Source: Thermobispora bispora DSM 43833 (lineage in GTDB: Bacteria > Actinomycetota > Actinomycetes > Streptosporangiales > Streptosporangiaceae). Taken from it: DNA of 64,000 bases. The stretch lies in assembly GCF_000092645.1 (NCBI RefSeq), contig NC_014165.1, positions 1,240,001 to 1,304,000 on the forward strand, read 5' to 3'. A program made the position numbers and the translations under genes. The notes beneath the pieces are model-generated. The model ran no database searches and was not told the origin of the DNA. It worked only from the letters and a program-made list of their open reading frames with translations. This document shows, piece by piece, positions 16,122-24,818 of the stretch; position 1 is the stretch's first letter; each line of letters opens with the position of its first letter.

Positions 16122-17321
16122 ATGGCGTACTACCGCCGGGTGGGCGACGTCCCGCCGAAGCGCCACACGCAGCACCGGGATGAGACCGGGCGGCTCTACT
16201 ACGAGGAGCTCATGGGCGAGGAGGGCTTCTCCTCCGACTCCTCGCTCCTCTACCACCGGCACCTGCCCTCGGCGATCGTCGGCTTCGAGCCGTGGGAGCC
16301 GCCGGACCACACCACCACGCCGAACCACCCGCTGCGCCCCCGGCACCTGCGGCTCCACGCCCTCTTCCCGGGCGACTCCTGGCGGGACGCCGACGTGGTG
16401 ACCGGGCGCCGGATGATCCTCGGCAACGCGGACGTGCGCATCTTCTACGTGGCGGCGGGCAAGGAGTCACCGCTGTACCGCAACGCGACCGGCGACGAGC
16501 TCGTCTACATCGAGTCCGGTGAGGCCGTCGTCGAGACCGTGTTCGGCCCGCTCCGCGCCAAGACCGGCGACTACGTGGTCATGCCGGCCTCCACCATCCA
16601 CCGCTGGCTGCCCCAGGGCGGCGAGCCGCTCCGCGCCTACATCATCGAGGCCTCCGGCCACGTCGCGCCGCCGAAGCGCTACCTTTCCCGGTACGGCCAG
16701 TTCCTCGAGCACGCGCCGTACTGCGAGCGGGACCTGCACGGGCCCGAGGAGGTGCTCTGCGTCGACGGCACCGACGTCGAGGTCCTGGTCAAGCACCGCG
16801 GCCCGGGCGGCATCGCCGGCACCAGGTTCGTCTTCGAGCGCCACCCGTTCGACGTCGTCGGCTGGGACGGCTGCCTGTACCCCTACACCTTCAGCATCTT
16901 CGACTTCGAGCCGATCACCGGGCGCGTCCACCAGCCGCCGCCGGTGCACCAGGTCTTCGAGGGGCACAACTTCGTCGTGTGCAACTTCGTGCCCCGCAAG
17001 GTCGACTACCACCCGCAGGCCATCCCGGTGCCGTACTACCACTCGAACGTCGACTCCGACGAGGTGATGTTCTACTGCGGCGGGAACTACGAGGCGCGGA
17101 AGGGCTCCGGGATCGGCCAGGGCTCGGTCTCGCTCCACCCCGCCGGCCACACCCACGGCCCGCAGCCCGGCGGGTACGAGCGGAGCATCGGCGTGGAGTT
17201 CTTCGAGGAGTACGCCGTCATGGTCGACACCTTCCGCCCGCTCGAGCTCGGCGAGGCCGCGCTCGCCTGCGACGTCGACGGCTACCAGTTCAGCTGGGCC
17301 GCGCAGAGGCAGGGGAAGTGA
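16122..17321 (+). CDS. hmgA: Homogentisate 1,2-dioxygenase
   Basis: Iron(II) ring-cleavage enzyme that converts homogentisate, the central intermediate of tyrosine and phenylalanine breakdown, to maleylacetoacetate. The 399-residue cupin protein has the ligand-bearing segments YYHSNVDSDEVMFY (His and Glu ligands) and HPAGHTHGPQPG (His ligand and active-site region) near residues 305-350. It is slightly shorter than proteobacterial homologues. It heads three overlapping genes (GTGA overlap with the next) ending in fahA, so the lower homogentisate pathway is encoded together. A MarR-type operator lies just upstream. Confidence 0.95.
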   Translation: MAYYRRVGDVPPKRHTQHRDETGRLYYEELMGEEGFSSDSSLLYHRHLPSAIVGFEPWEPPDHTTTPNHPLRPRHLRLHALFPGDSWRDADVVTGRRMILGNADVRIFYVAAGKESPLYRNATGDELVYIESGEAVVETVFGPLRAKTGDYVVMPASTIHRWLPQGGEPLRAYIIEASGHVAPPKRYLSRYGQFLEHAPYCERDLHGPEEVLCVDGTDVEVLVKHRGPGGIAGTRFVFERHPFDVVGWDGCLYPYTFSIFDFEPITGRVHQPPPVHQVFEGHNFVVCNFVPRKVDYHPQAIPVPYYHSNVDSDEVMFYCGGNYEARKGSGIGQGSVSLHPAGHTHGPQPGGYERSIGVEFFEEYAVMVDTFRPLELGEAALACDVDGYQFSWAAQRQGK

Positions 17322-18199
17322 CCGCGCCGGCCGGGGTCCCGGAGTTCGCGCGGGCGCTCCTCGACGACGCGGCCATGTTCCCGCCCGGGCTGGCCCCGCT
17401 CGCGGAGGCGGTACCCGCGCACCGGCGGCACGAGTCCGCGCCGTACGCCGGGCTCGTCGGCCCGCTCGTGGTCGCCGCGGACGCCCTGGATGAGCTGGCC
17501 GGGCTGCTGCCCGCCGGGGACGGTCCCCGTCTGCCCCTCACGGTGACCGTCCCCGGCGGCCCGGCCGCGGCCGCGGCCGCGCTCGCCGCCGCGGCCGCCC
17601 TGCCGGTGGACCTGCGCGCCGTGGAGGTCGCGGTCCCCGACGGGATGGGCGCGGATCGGCTGCTCGCCGAGCTGGACCGGGCCGGCTTCGGGGAGGGCGT
17701 GCACGTCTACGTGGAGGTGCCACGGGACGAGCGCCGGCCCGGGATCATCGCGGCGCTCGCCGCCACCCGGTACCGGGCGAAGTTCCGCACCGGCGGAGTC
17801 CGGGCCGAGCTGTACCCCGGGGAGGCGGAGCTCGCCCGGGCGGTGAAGGCGGCGGTCGACGCGGGCGTGCCGTTCAAGGCCACCGCCGGCCTCCACCACG
17901 CGGTGCGGAACACCGACCCCCGCACCGGGTTCGAGCAGCACGGGTTCCTCAACCTCCTGCTCGCCACCGACGCCGCGCTCCGCGGCGCCGGCGAGGACGA
18001 GCTGGCCCGGGTGCTCGCCGAGCGGGACGGCGCCGCGATCGCCGCCCGCGTGGCCGGCCTCGGCGACGAGCGGGCCCGTGCCGTACGGGAGGCGTTCGTG
18101 TCCTTCGGCACCTGCAGCATCGCCGAACCGCTCACCGACCTCGTCCGCCTCGGCCTGCTGCCGCCGGAGATGTCGCCCACACAGGAAGGGACCGCATGA
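17318..18199 (+). CDS. Conserved unknown protein between hmgA and fahA
   Basis: A 293-residue soluble protein starting at a GTG that overlaps the hmgA stop (GTGA) and ending in an ATGA overlap with fahA, so it is made together with both. No signal peptide or membrane helix. The C-terminal half has well-ordered motifs: YRAKFRTGGVRAELYPGEAE, PFKATAGLHHAVRN, FEQHGFLNLLLATDA, and FVSFGTCSIAEPLTD near the end. Alternating strands and helices with a KFRTGG turn suggest a barrel-like enzyme, but this is not proven. I do not recognise a characterised family. Its position between the dioxygenase and the fumarylacetoacetase, with no glutathione-dependent isomerase in view, makes it a candidate for the missing isomerisation step. 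Confidence 0.85.
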   Translation: MTAPAGVPEFARALLDDAAMFPPGLAPLAEAVPAHRRHESAPYAGLVGPLVVAADALDELAGLLPAGDGPRLPLTVTVPGGPAAAAAALAAAAALPVDLRAVEVAVPDGMGADRLLAELDRAGFGEGVHVYVEVPRDERRPGIIAALAATRYRAKFRTGGVRAELYPGEAELARAVKAAVDAGVPFKATAGLHHAVRNTDPRTGFEQHGFLNLLLATDAALRGAGEDELARVLAERDGAAIAARVAGLGDERARAVREAFVSFGTCSIAEPLTDLVRLGLLPPEMSPTQEGTA

Positions 18200-19380
18200 C
18201 CAGGATCGACATCCCCGAGGGATCGCCGTTCGGGCTCGACAACCTGCCGTACGGCGTGTTCTCCACCCCGGGCACCCCGCCGCGGGTCGGCGTCCGGGTG
18301 GGCGACGCCGTCGTCGACCTCGCCCGGGCGCTCGGGGACGAGGTGTTCGCCCGGCCGTCGCTCAACGCGTTCATGGCCCAGGGCCATCGGCGCTGGGCCG
18401 AGGTGCGCGAGCGGATCGCCGAGCTGGTCCGCGGCGACCTCCCCGACGACGCGGTGCACCCGGTGGGCGGGGTGCGGCTCCACCTGCCGTTCGAGGTCGG
18501 CGACTACGTCGACTTCTACGCCTCCGAGCACCACGCCGCCAACCTCGGCCGGCTGTTCCGCCCCGGCTCCCCGCCGCTGATGCCGAACTGGAAGCACCTC
18601 CCGGTCGGCTACCACGGCCGCGCCGGGACCGTGGTGGTCTCCGGCACCGACATCGTCCGCCCGTGCGGGCAGCGGAAGGCCCCCGGCGATCCGGCCCCCG
18701 CCTTCGGCCCGAGCCGCCGCCTGGACATCGAGGCCGAGCTCGGGTTCGTCATCGGCACCGGCTCCGCCCTCGGCGAGCCGGTGCCCTGCGAGGAGTTCGC
18801 CGAGCGGGTCTTCGGCGTGGTGCTCGTCAACGACTGGTCGGCCCGGGACATCCAGTCCTGGGAGTACGTGCCGCTGGGGCCGTTCCTCGGCAAGAGCTTC
18901 GCCACCTCGATCTCCCCATGGGTGGTGCCCCTGCTCGCGCTCGAGGCCGCCCGGGTGAGCACGCCGCCCCAGGACCCGGTGCCGCTGCCGTACCTGCGGG
19001 AGAGCGCGCCGTGGGGGCTGGACATCGAGCTCACCGTGGCCTGGAACGGCCAGGTGGTCAGCCGCCCGCCGTACCGGGAGATGTACTGGTCGCCCGCGCA
19101 GATGCTCGCGCACATGACGGTCAACGGCGCGTCGACCCGCACCGGCGACCTCTTCGCCTCCGGCACGATCTCCGGCCCCGGCCCGGACCAGCGCGGCTCG
19201 TTCATCGAGCTGACCTGGGGCGGCAAGGAGCCGATCGAGGTGAACGGCGAGCCGCGCACCTTCCTGGAGGACGGCGACGAGGTGGTGATCTCCGCGACCG
19301 CGCCCGGCGCCGGCGGCGGCCGGATCGGCTTCGGCGAGGTGCGAGGGCGCATCCTCCCGGCCCGGTGCCCCGCCTCCTGA
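18196..19380 (+). CDS. fahA: Fumarylacetoacetase
   Basis: Hydrolyses fumarylacetoacetate to fumarate and acetoacetate, the last step of homogentisate breakdown. The 394-residue protein shows the catalytic histidine segment DFYASEHHAANLGRLFRP, YHGRAGT, the metal-binding glutamates in RRLDIEAELGFVIG, and NDWSARDIQSWEYVPLGPF followed by LGKSF. The last gene of the hmgA set; its ATG overlaps the stop of the unknown gene. All residues expected for the Mg/Ca site appear present. Confidence 0.95.
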   Translation: MTRIDIPEGSPFGLDNLPYGVFSTPGTPPRVGVRVGDAVVDLARALGDEVFARPSLNAFMAQGHRRWAEVRERIAELVRGDLPDDAVHPVGGVRLHLPFEVGDYVDFYASEHHAANLGRLFRPGSPPLMPNWKHLPVGYHGRAGTVVVSGTDIVRPCGQRKAPGDPAPAFGPSRRLDIEAELGFVIGTGSALGEPVPCEEFAERVFGVVLVNDWSARDIQSWEYVPLGPFLGKSFATSISPWVVPLLALEAARVSTPPQDPVPLPYLRESAPWGLDIELTVAWNGQVVSRPPYREMYWSPAQMLAHMTVNGASTRTGDLFASGTISGPGPDQRGSFIELTWGGKEPIEVNGEPRTFLEDGDEVVISATAPGAGGGRIGFGEVRGRILPARCPAS

Positions 19381-19570
19381 CCCGTACGGCTCGCCCTCGG
19401 TACGGCCCGGCCGGTGCCCGTCCCGGCCGCATCGGGCGGGCCGGCCGAACACCATGCGGGCATGGCCCCGGTGCCGTGGCCGGCGGCATGGCCGGCCGGC
19501 TTTCGGCCCGGATCGGCGCGGATCCCTGATCGAGCGGCACGGCCGGCGGAGGAGACCGGGCCTGGATGTG

Positions 19571-19650
19571 GACATCGACCCGGCGGGGGACCGGCCTCGG
19601 CCCTGGACGCCGACCCGGCGGGCGGGCGGCCTCGGCCATGGACCCCGGCA
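19571..19650 (+). repeat. Tandem repeat, 35-bp period, two copies and a partial third
   Basis: Units start at 19571, 19606 and 19641. The first two share the body CGACCCGGCGGG, then GGCCTCGGCC and TGGAC, with a few substitutions. Non-coding spacer between convergent genes. Confidence 0.6.
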
Positions 19651-19724
19651 TGGAGGCATGGCCCGCGGATGTCCTGCCGGGCATGCCCGCCTCCGATCCC
19701 GCCCCGGGATCGGCCCGAAACGAC

Positions 19725-19759
19725 GAGGCCCACCGTGGCACGCGGCCACGGTGGGCCTC
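19725..19759. terminator. Hairpin terminator between fahA and the transporter gene
   Basis: Perfect 15-bp stem (19725-19739 with 19745-19759) and loop ACGCG, ending 12 bases from the transporter stop. On the minus strand it is followed shortly by a TTT run. Likely terminates the leftward transporter message and may also serve fahA. Confidence 0.8.
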
Positions 19760-19771
19760 CGCGTCACCGGG

Positions 19772-21121
19772 TCATGCCACCCGGTCGAGGTCGAGCCCTC
19801 TGGTCTCCGGCCCGGTGACCACCGCGATGAACGTGATCGCCATGGTGACCACCAGGTAGGCGATGACCATGCCGACCCCGAAGCCGTTGATCAGCCACAC
19901 CGCGATGAACGGGGCCGGGGCGCCCGCGATGATCGACGAGCCCTGGAAGACCAGGGAGGCACCCGCGTAGCGGTACCGGGTCGGGAAGAGCTCGCTGATC
20001 CAGGCGGCCTCCGGCCCGGCCAGCGCGCCGTGGAAGAACGCGCCGACGCAGACGCCGATCCACAGCAGCGGGACGCTCTCGAAGTGCACCAGCCAGAAGA
20101 ACGTGGGCGCCCAGATGATCAGCACGCCGCTCGCCACCAGCATGGCGGTCTTGCGGCCGACCCGGTCGGACCACGCGCCGCCGCCGATCATGCCGATGAA
20201 CTGGAACAGGGAGCCGAAGGTGACCGCGAGCGTCACATCGCCGCGGTCGAATCCGAAGAAGGTCGTGGCGTAGGCGATGACGAAGACGGTGTAGATGTAG
20301 AAGGCGATGTTCTCGCCGAGCCGCATGCCGAGCCCGCGGACCACCTGACGGGGCCGGGAGAGGGCGAGGACGATGCTGGACCGGCCGTGCGTCTCCGCCT
20401 CCGCGGCCGCCCGGGCCGCCTTGGCGTTCTCCTGCGCGCGCTGGAACACCGGCGACTCCTCCACGCCACGGCGGATCCAGAAGCCGATGGCGAGCAGGGG
20501 CGCCGCGAGCAGGAAGGCGATCCGCCAGCCCCAGGTCTCGAAGCTCCCCGCCGGGACGGTCAGCCCGAGCACCGTGATCACCGCGGCGGCGAGCACCGTG
20601 CCGGCCGGCGCGCCCGCCTGCGGCCAGGACGCCCAGAACCCACGGCGGCGCGGCTCGCCGTACTCGCTCACCAGCAGCACGGCGGCGCCGAACTCCCCGC
20701 CGAGGCCGAAGCCCTGCAGCAGGCGCAGGATGACGAGCAGGAAGGTCGCGGCGATCCCGATGTCGTGATAGGTCGGGAGCAGGCCGATCGCCGTGGTGGC
20801 GCCGCCGATGAGCAGGAAGGTGACGACCAGCATGGGCTTGCGCCCGAACCTGTCACCGAGGTGGCCGAAGACGATCCCGCCGAGCGGGCGGGCGACGAAG
20901 CCGATCCCCTGGGTGGCGAGGGCGAGCAGGAGCTTGGTGAACCCGTCGTCCCCGGGGAAGAAGAGCGGTCCGAGAACGGTCGCGGCGAGCACCCCGTAGA
21001 CCGCGAAGTCGTACCACTCCAAGACGGCACCGATCATGCTGCCGGTGAGCACCCGCTTGAAGCCGGGGGTGGCGCTGCGTTGACCGATTTCGGCCTGGCC
21101 GTGGGCGACCTTGGGCGTCAT
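19772..21121 (-). CDS. MHS-family major facilitator transporter
   Basis: Proton-coupled transporter of 449 residues with twelve membrane helices and the family loop motif GHLGDRFGRKPML between helices 2 and 3. VLEWYDFAVYGVLAATVLGP near the N-terminus and LLQGFGLGGEFGAAVLLVSE are typical of the metabolite:H+ symporter group that includes shikimate, proline/betaine, alpha-ketoglutarate and aromatic-acid carriers. The ATG at 21121 follows AAAGGA; the longer upstream frame is not coding. It lies downstream of the P450 gene on the same strand, so it may import the P450 substrate. Substrate unknown. Confidence 0.92.
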   Translation of the reverse strand: MTPKVAHGQAEIGQRSATPGFKRVLTGSMIGAVLEWYDFAVYGVLAATVLGPLFFPGDDGFTKLLLALATQGIGFVARPLGGIVFGHLGDRFGRKPMLVVTFLLIGGATTAIGLLPTYHDIGIAATFLLVILRLLQGFGLGGEFGAAVLLVSEYGEPRRRGFWASWPQAGAPAGTVLAAAVITVLGLTVPAGSFETWGWRIAFLLAAPLLAIGFWIRRGVEESPVFQRAQENAKAARAAAEAETHGRSSIVLALSRPRQVVRGLGMRLGENIAFYIYTVFVIAYATTFFGFDRGDVTLAVTFGSLFQFIGMIGGGAWSDRVGRKTAMLVASGVLIIWAPTFFWLVHFESVPLLWIGVCVGAFFHGALAGPEAAWISELFPTRYRYAGASLVFQGSSIIAGAPAPFIAVWLINGFGVGMVIAYLVVTMAITFIAVVTGPETRGLDLDRVA

Positions 21122-21333
21122 GGTCTGTCCTTTCGATCGTGGCTGTGCCTCTTCGCCCCGAAACCGAGGCCGCGATGTCGCCAGGGATGTATGGCGGCAG
21201 CGAGAGCAGAGGCGGGGGGTGTTGTCGAAAGCGCAACAGGTGGTGAGGGGGGATGGTGGTGTGGGATTCGGGAATGCGCGGTGGGGGATGATCGTTTCCG
21301 GCCGGCCGCCGGCGACGGCCGGCCGTACCCAGA

Positions 21334-23688
21334 TCAGAGGCGCAGGGTGATGCTGCCGCCGCGGGCGCGCGAGCAGCAGGTCATCATCGAGGAGTGCTGC
21401 GCCCGCTCGGCCTTGGTGAGCACCATGTCGCGGTGGTCGACCTCGCCCTCCGCGACCGGGACCTCGCACGTGCCGCACAGGCCCTCTTCGCAGTCGCTCA
21501 GCACGTCGATCCCGGCGGCGCGGAGCGCGCCGAGCACGGTCTGGTCGGCCGGAACCCGGATCACCCGGCCCGAGTCGGCCAGCCGGACGTCGAAGGCGTG
21601 GTTCTTCGCCGGGTCGAACCGGTCGAGCGCGGAGACGAAGCTCTCCACCCGGACCGCGTCGTCCGGCCAGTGCCGGGTCGCCTCGGCCACCGCGTCGAGC
21701 ATCCGCTGGGGGCCGCACACGTAGATCTGCGTGCCCTCCTGCGGCTCGGCGAGCAGCCGGGCGATGTCGAGCCGCGTCCCCTCGGCCGAGCGGTAGAGGG
21801 TGAGCCGGTCGCCGTGGTCGCGCCGCAGCCGACCGAGGAAGGCCATGGCCGCGGCCGACCGGCCGCAGTAGTGGATGTGGTAGTCGGCTCCCCGGCGGCG
21901 GGCGCGATCGGCCATGGTGATGATCGGGGTGATCCCGATGCCGCCGGCGATGAAGACGTACCGCCGCGCGCCTGGGTCGAGCGGGAAGTTGTTCCGCGGG
22001 CCGCGCATCAGCAGCACGTCACCGACGGCGAGCCGTTCGTGCACGTACCGGGATCCGCCGCGGCTGTCCGGGTCCTTGAGCACCGCGATCTGGTACGTGG
22101 ACCGGTCATCGGGGTCGCCGCAGAGGCTGTACTGCCGGGTGAGCCCGCCCAGCTCGAGATCCACGTGGGCGCCGGGGGACCATGCCGGCAACGGCTTGCC
22201 GTGCGCGTCGGCGAGCGTGATCCGCACGATCCCCTCGGCCTCGGGCTCGATCGCGAGCACGGTCACCGACCGGGGGAGCGGGCGCCGGGCGGAGCCGATC
22301 TGCACCGGAAGCCGGCGGCGTAAGATCTCCGGGTTCGTGCGCTCGGGGTTGCGCGCCGGATCCCACTGCACCCACAGGTGCTCCGGGCCGCGGAACGAGA
22401 TGTTGGGCAGGTAGCTGAACCTCTGGCCCGGGACCAGCTCCATGTGCGGCAGCCGGGTGGTGAGCTCCTGCAGGATGATCTGGAGCTCCATCCGGGCGAG
22501 GTTCTTGCCCATGCACTGGTGGGCGCCGTAGCCGAAGGTCAGGTGATCGCCGGCGTTCTCCCGGCGGACGTCGACCTCGTCGGGGCCGTCGAACCGCCGC
22601 TCGTCGTGGTTGGCCGATGAGGTGACGATGAGAAGCTTCGCCCCTTTGGGGATCTCCACGTCGCCGATCTTGGTGTCGGTGGTGGCGATGCGCCGCCAGG
22701 CCTTGACCGAGCCCGAGTGGCGCAGGCACTCCTCGACCGCGTTGGGGATGAGGCGCTGGTCGGCGCAGATCTCCTCCCACACCGGGCGGTTCTCCAGCAG
22801 CAGCCGGATCGCGTTCGCCGCGGCGTTGGCCGTGGTCTCGTGCGCGGCCACGATCCCGGCCATCATGATCGAATGCAGGTACGAGTCGGTGATCACGTCC
22901 GGCATCTGCGGCTGTAGCCGGATCGCGTACGGCATCCAGCCGGGCCCCGAGGGGTCCTGGCGCATCCGGTCCAGGACCTCGCCGGCGAACCGCCAGAACC
23001 GGCCCACCGACTCCGCCACGGCCACCTGCTCTTCCTGCGTCGGGCGGCCCCACGTGTTCACCACGTGCGCGACCGAGTACTTGCGCAGCATGGCCATGTC
23101 GTCCTCGGGCACGCCGAGGAAGTGCAGCGCGACCGTGAGCGGGACGTCGTAGAGCATCTCCTCGACCAGGTCGGCCTTGCCCGTGTCGATGATCCGGTCG
23201 ACGTGCTCGCGGACGAGGCGCCGCACCAGCGGCTCATGGTGGGCGAGCTGGGCGGGGGTGAACGGCTCCATGAGCGCGCGCCGGCGCCGCATGTGGACGG
23301 GTTCGTCCTCGTTGACGAGGGTGCGCCTCATCGCGTAGCCGTACCGCTCCAGCACGGCGGTGGCCTCGTCGCAGACCGGGGTGACCTTCTCCAGCGCGAT
23401 GGACGGCGAGAAGGTGATGTTGTCGCGGAAGACCGCCTTGACGTCCTCGTACCGGGTGACCACCCAGTAGCCGAGCCGCGGGCTGTAGAACACCGGCTCT
23501 CCGTCCCGCGACCACCGGAGCGAGCCCGCGGGGTCCTCCTGGAAGGTCTCGTGGAACGGGTCGAACGCGGCCGCGTTCGCCGAGATCGGGCGGCCGCTCG
23601 GATCGACTCCGGGGTGGAACGGGCATCCCGTGGCCGCGGGAGCGGCATCCCCTGACCCGCGGATGGCGGCAACCGGCTCTGAGCCCAT
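21334..23688 (-). CDS. Self-sufficient cytochrome P450 fused to reductase (CYP116B-like)
   Basis: A 784-residue fusion monooxygenase. The P450 domain (about 1-440) has the I-helix motif GIVAAHETTANA near residue 276 and the heme loop FGYGAHQCMGKNLAR with the cysteine ligand near 392. A phthalate-dioxygenase-reductase-like module (about 465-690) follows, with RQYSLCG for flavin and IAGGIGITPI for nicotinamide binding. A C-terminal [2Fe-2S] domain has cysteines 733, 738, 741 and 771 (C-x4-C-x2-C-x29-C). This order (heme, flavin, ferredoxin) defines the CYP116B/P450RhF type, which needs no separate electron carriers. Substrate unknown. GAAGGGAG precedes the ATG; a large inverted repeat lies about 35 bases upstream. 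Confidence 0.95.
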   Translation of the reverse strand: MGSEPVAAIRGSGDAAPAATGCPFHPGVDPSGRPISANAAAFDPFHETFQEDPAGSLRWSRDGEPVFYSPRLGYWVVTRYEDVKAVFRDNITFSPSIALEKVTPVCDEATAVLERYGYAMRRTLVNEDEPVHMRRRRALMEPFTPAQLAHHEPLVRRLVREHVDRIIDTGKADLVEEMLYDVPLTVALHFLGVPEDDMAMLRKYSVAHVVNTWGRPTQEEQVAVAESVGRFWRFAGEVLDRMRQDPSGPGWMPYAIRLQPQMPDVITDSYLHSIMMAGIVAAHETTANAAANAIRLLLENRPVWEEICADQRLIPNAVEECLRHSGSVKAWRRIATTDTKIGDVEIPKGAKLLIVTSSANHDERRFDGPDEVDVRRENAGDHLTFGYGAHQCMGKNLARMELQIILQELTTRLPHMELVPGQRFSYLPNISFRGPEHLWVQWDPARNPERTNPEILRRRLPVQIGSARRPLPRSVTVLAIEPEAEGIVRITLADAHGKPLPAWSPGAHVDLELGGLTRQYSLCGDPDDRSTYQIAVLKDPDSRGGSRYVHERLAVGDVLLMRGPRNNFPLDPGARRYVFIAGGIGITPIITMADRARRRGADYHIHYCGRSAAAMAFLGRLRRDHGDRLTLYRSAEGTRLDIARLLAEPQEGTQIYVCGPQRMLDAVAEATRHWPDDAVRVESFVSALDRFDPAKNHAFDVRLADSGRVIRVPADQTVLGALRAAGIDVLSDCEEGLCGTCEVPVAEGEVDHRDMVLTKAERAQHSSMMTCCSRARGGSITLRL

Positions 23689-23724
23689 CGCGTCTCCCTT
23701 CGCAAGGCCGGTGACCTGCGGTTT

Positions 23725-23758
23725 TACTCATATCGAACACTTATGTGCGATATGAGTA
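23725..23758. promoter_or_regulatory. Large inverted repeat upstream of the P450 gene (operator)
   Basis: Perfect 11-bp arms, TACTCATATCG (23725-23735) and CGATATGAGTA (23748-23758), separated by 12 bases that contain a further CAC/GTG pair. The A/T-rich block stands out from its surroundings and lies 37-70 bases upstream of the P450 ATG. The best candidate regulator is the IclR protein encoded just upstream (23958-24626). The repeat is seen directly; the link to IclR is inference. Confidence 0.75.
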
Positions 23759-23957
23759 ACGTGCCAGCAGAGTAAGGTGCGTCACAGGTCAAATCAAGGG
23801 TGTTCTGCGGGTGATTTGCCTGGAACGTTCCGTAATGGGAGAAAGGGCGCGGCCGGACGTGCCGTGAGCGGGTGCGGGGGAGGAGGGCCTCAGCCGTCGA
23901 TCAGCCCTCGACCGGCTCCGAGCCGGCCGCGGGCCGGCGCGGCCAAGGCGGGCGGCC

Positions 23958-24626
23958 TCAGCCGTTGATCAGCCGTCCGAGGTGGCGTGCCGCCTCTGTG
24001 ACGGCGGCGGCGGCCAGCTCCGTGTCGAGCCCTTCGGTGGAGACCACCCCGACGCTGCGCTCGATCGCGCCGGTCGGCACGCGGATGCCCGCGGCCACAC
24101 CGACCGCGCCGTGCTGGAGCTGGTTCCTCGTCAGGCTGAACCCGTCCCGGCGCGCCTGCCGGACCAGCTCGGGGTCGCCGGGGCGCTCCGGGCGCATGGC
24201 GAGGATCGCGATCCCGGACGCGCCCTTGTTGAGCGGGTGCCTGCTGCCCACCCGATAGCCCACGCTCAGCACGGCGTCCTTGGGCTCGGCCACCATGATC
24301 ACGACGCAGGTGTCGCCCTCGGCCGCGGCGATGAACGCGGTCGCCCGGGTGCGCTCGGCGAGGTCCTGGATCACCGGGCGGGCGCTGTGCATGAACTGGG
24401 GCTCGAAGCGCGAGGCGAGCAACGCGACTCCCACCCCGAGCCGGATGCGGCCGTCGCCGGTCCGGGTGACCAGGGAGTGGGCCTCCAGCGTCGCCACGAT
24501 GCGGTAGCAGATGGCCCGGTGGGTCTCCAGCCGCTTGGCCAGATCGGCCACGGAGATCCCCGACGGGCTCTGCGAGATGATGTCGAGTGCCCGGAGCCCG
24601 CGGTCCAGGGTGTGCAGGATGCTCAT
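23958..24626 (-). CDS. IclR-family transcriptional regulator
   Basis: A 222-residue regulator with an N-terminal winged helix (GISVADLAKRLETHRAICYR) and a full IclR effector domain (VGSRHPLNKGASGIAILAM, then GAVGVAAGIRVPTGAIERSV). It lies upstream of the P450 and transporter genes on the same strand with a 269-base gap holding a strong inverted repeat, so it probably controls them in response to the P450 substrate or a product. AAGGAAG precedes the ATG. Whether it activates or represses cannot be told. Confidence 0.9.
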   Translation of the reverse strand: MSILHTLDRGLRALDIISQSPSGISVADLAKRLETHRAICYRIVATLEAHSLVTRTGDGRIRLGVGVALLASRFEPQFMHSARPVIQDLAERTRATAFIAAAEGDTCVVIMVAEPKDAVLSVGYRVGSRHPLNKGASGIAILAMRPERPGDPELVRQARRDGFSLTRNQLQHGAVGVAAGIRVPTGAIERSVGVVSTEGLDTELAAAAVTEAARHLGRLING

Positions 24627-24818
24627 CGACTTCCTTGCCGCATGCGTCGCCTCTGGAGATCCTAGCCCCGGCCCTTGGGGGTCCCATCTGCGGTCTCGCG
24701 GCGATGCGTGCCCCGCGCGTCACCCGGTACGGCACGCGTCAGCGGTACGGCGCGCCGCGTCCCCGGCCGGCGACCGGCCGATCCCGGCGCCCCGTGGCCG
24801 GGGCGGAGCCGGGACGGC

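Larger units (their letters stand above)
19381..19771. other. Intergenic region between convergent fahA and transporter genes
   Basis: About 391 bases of G/C-rich spacer with GTACGG motifs, a 35-bp tandem repeat (19571-19650) and a perfect terminator hairpin (19725-19759). No gene is supported; long open frames here on both strands are products of base composition. Confidence 0.6.

Noticed and set aside
17707-19767. 686-residue open frame opposite fahA and the unknown gene
   Set aside because: Antisense shadow; the plus-strand genes have overlaps and clear domains.
19454-21724. 756-residue open frame opposite the transporter gene
   Set aside because: Runs through a terminator and two genes; no sensible protein features.
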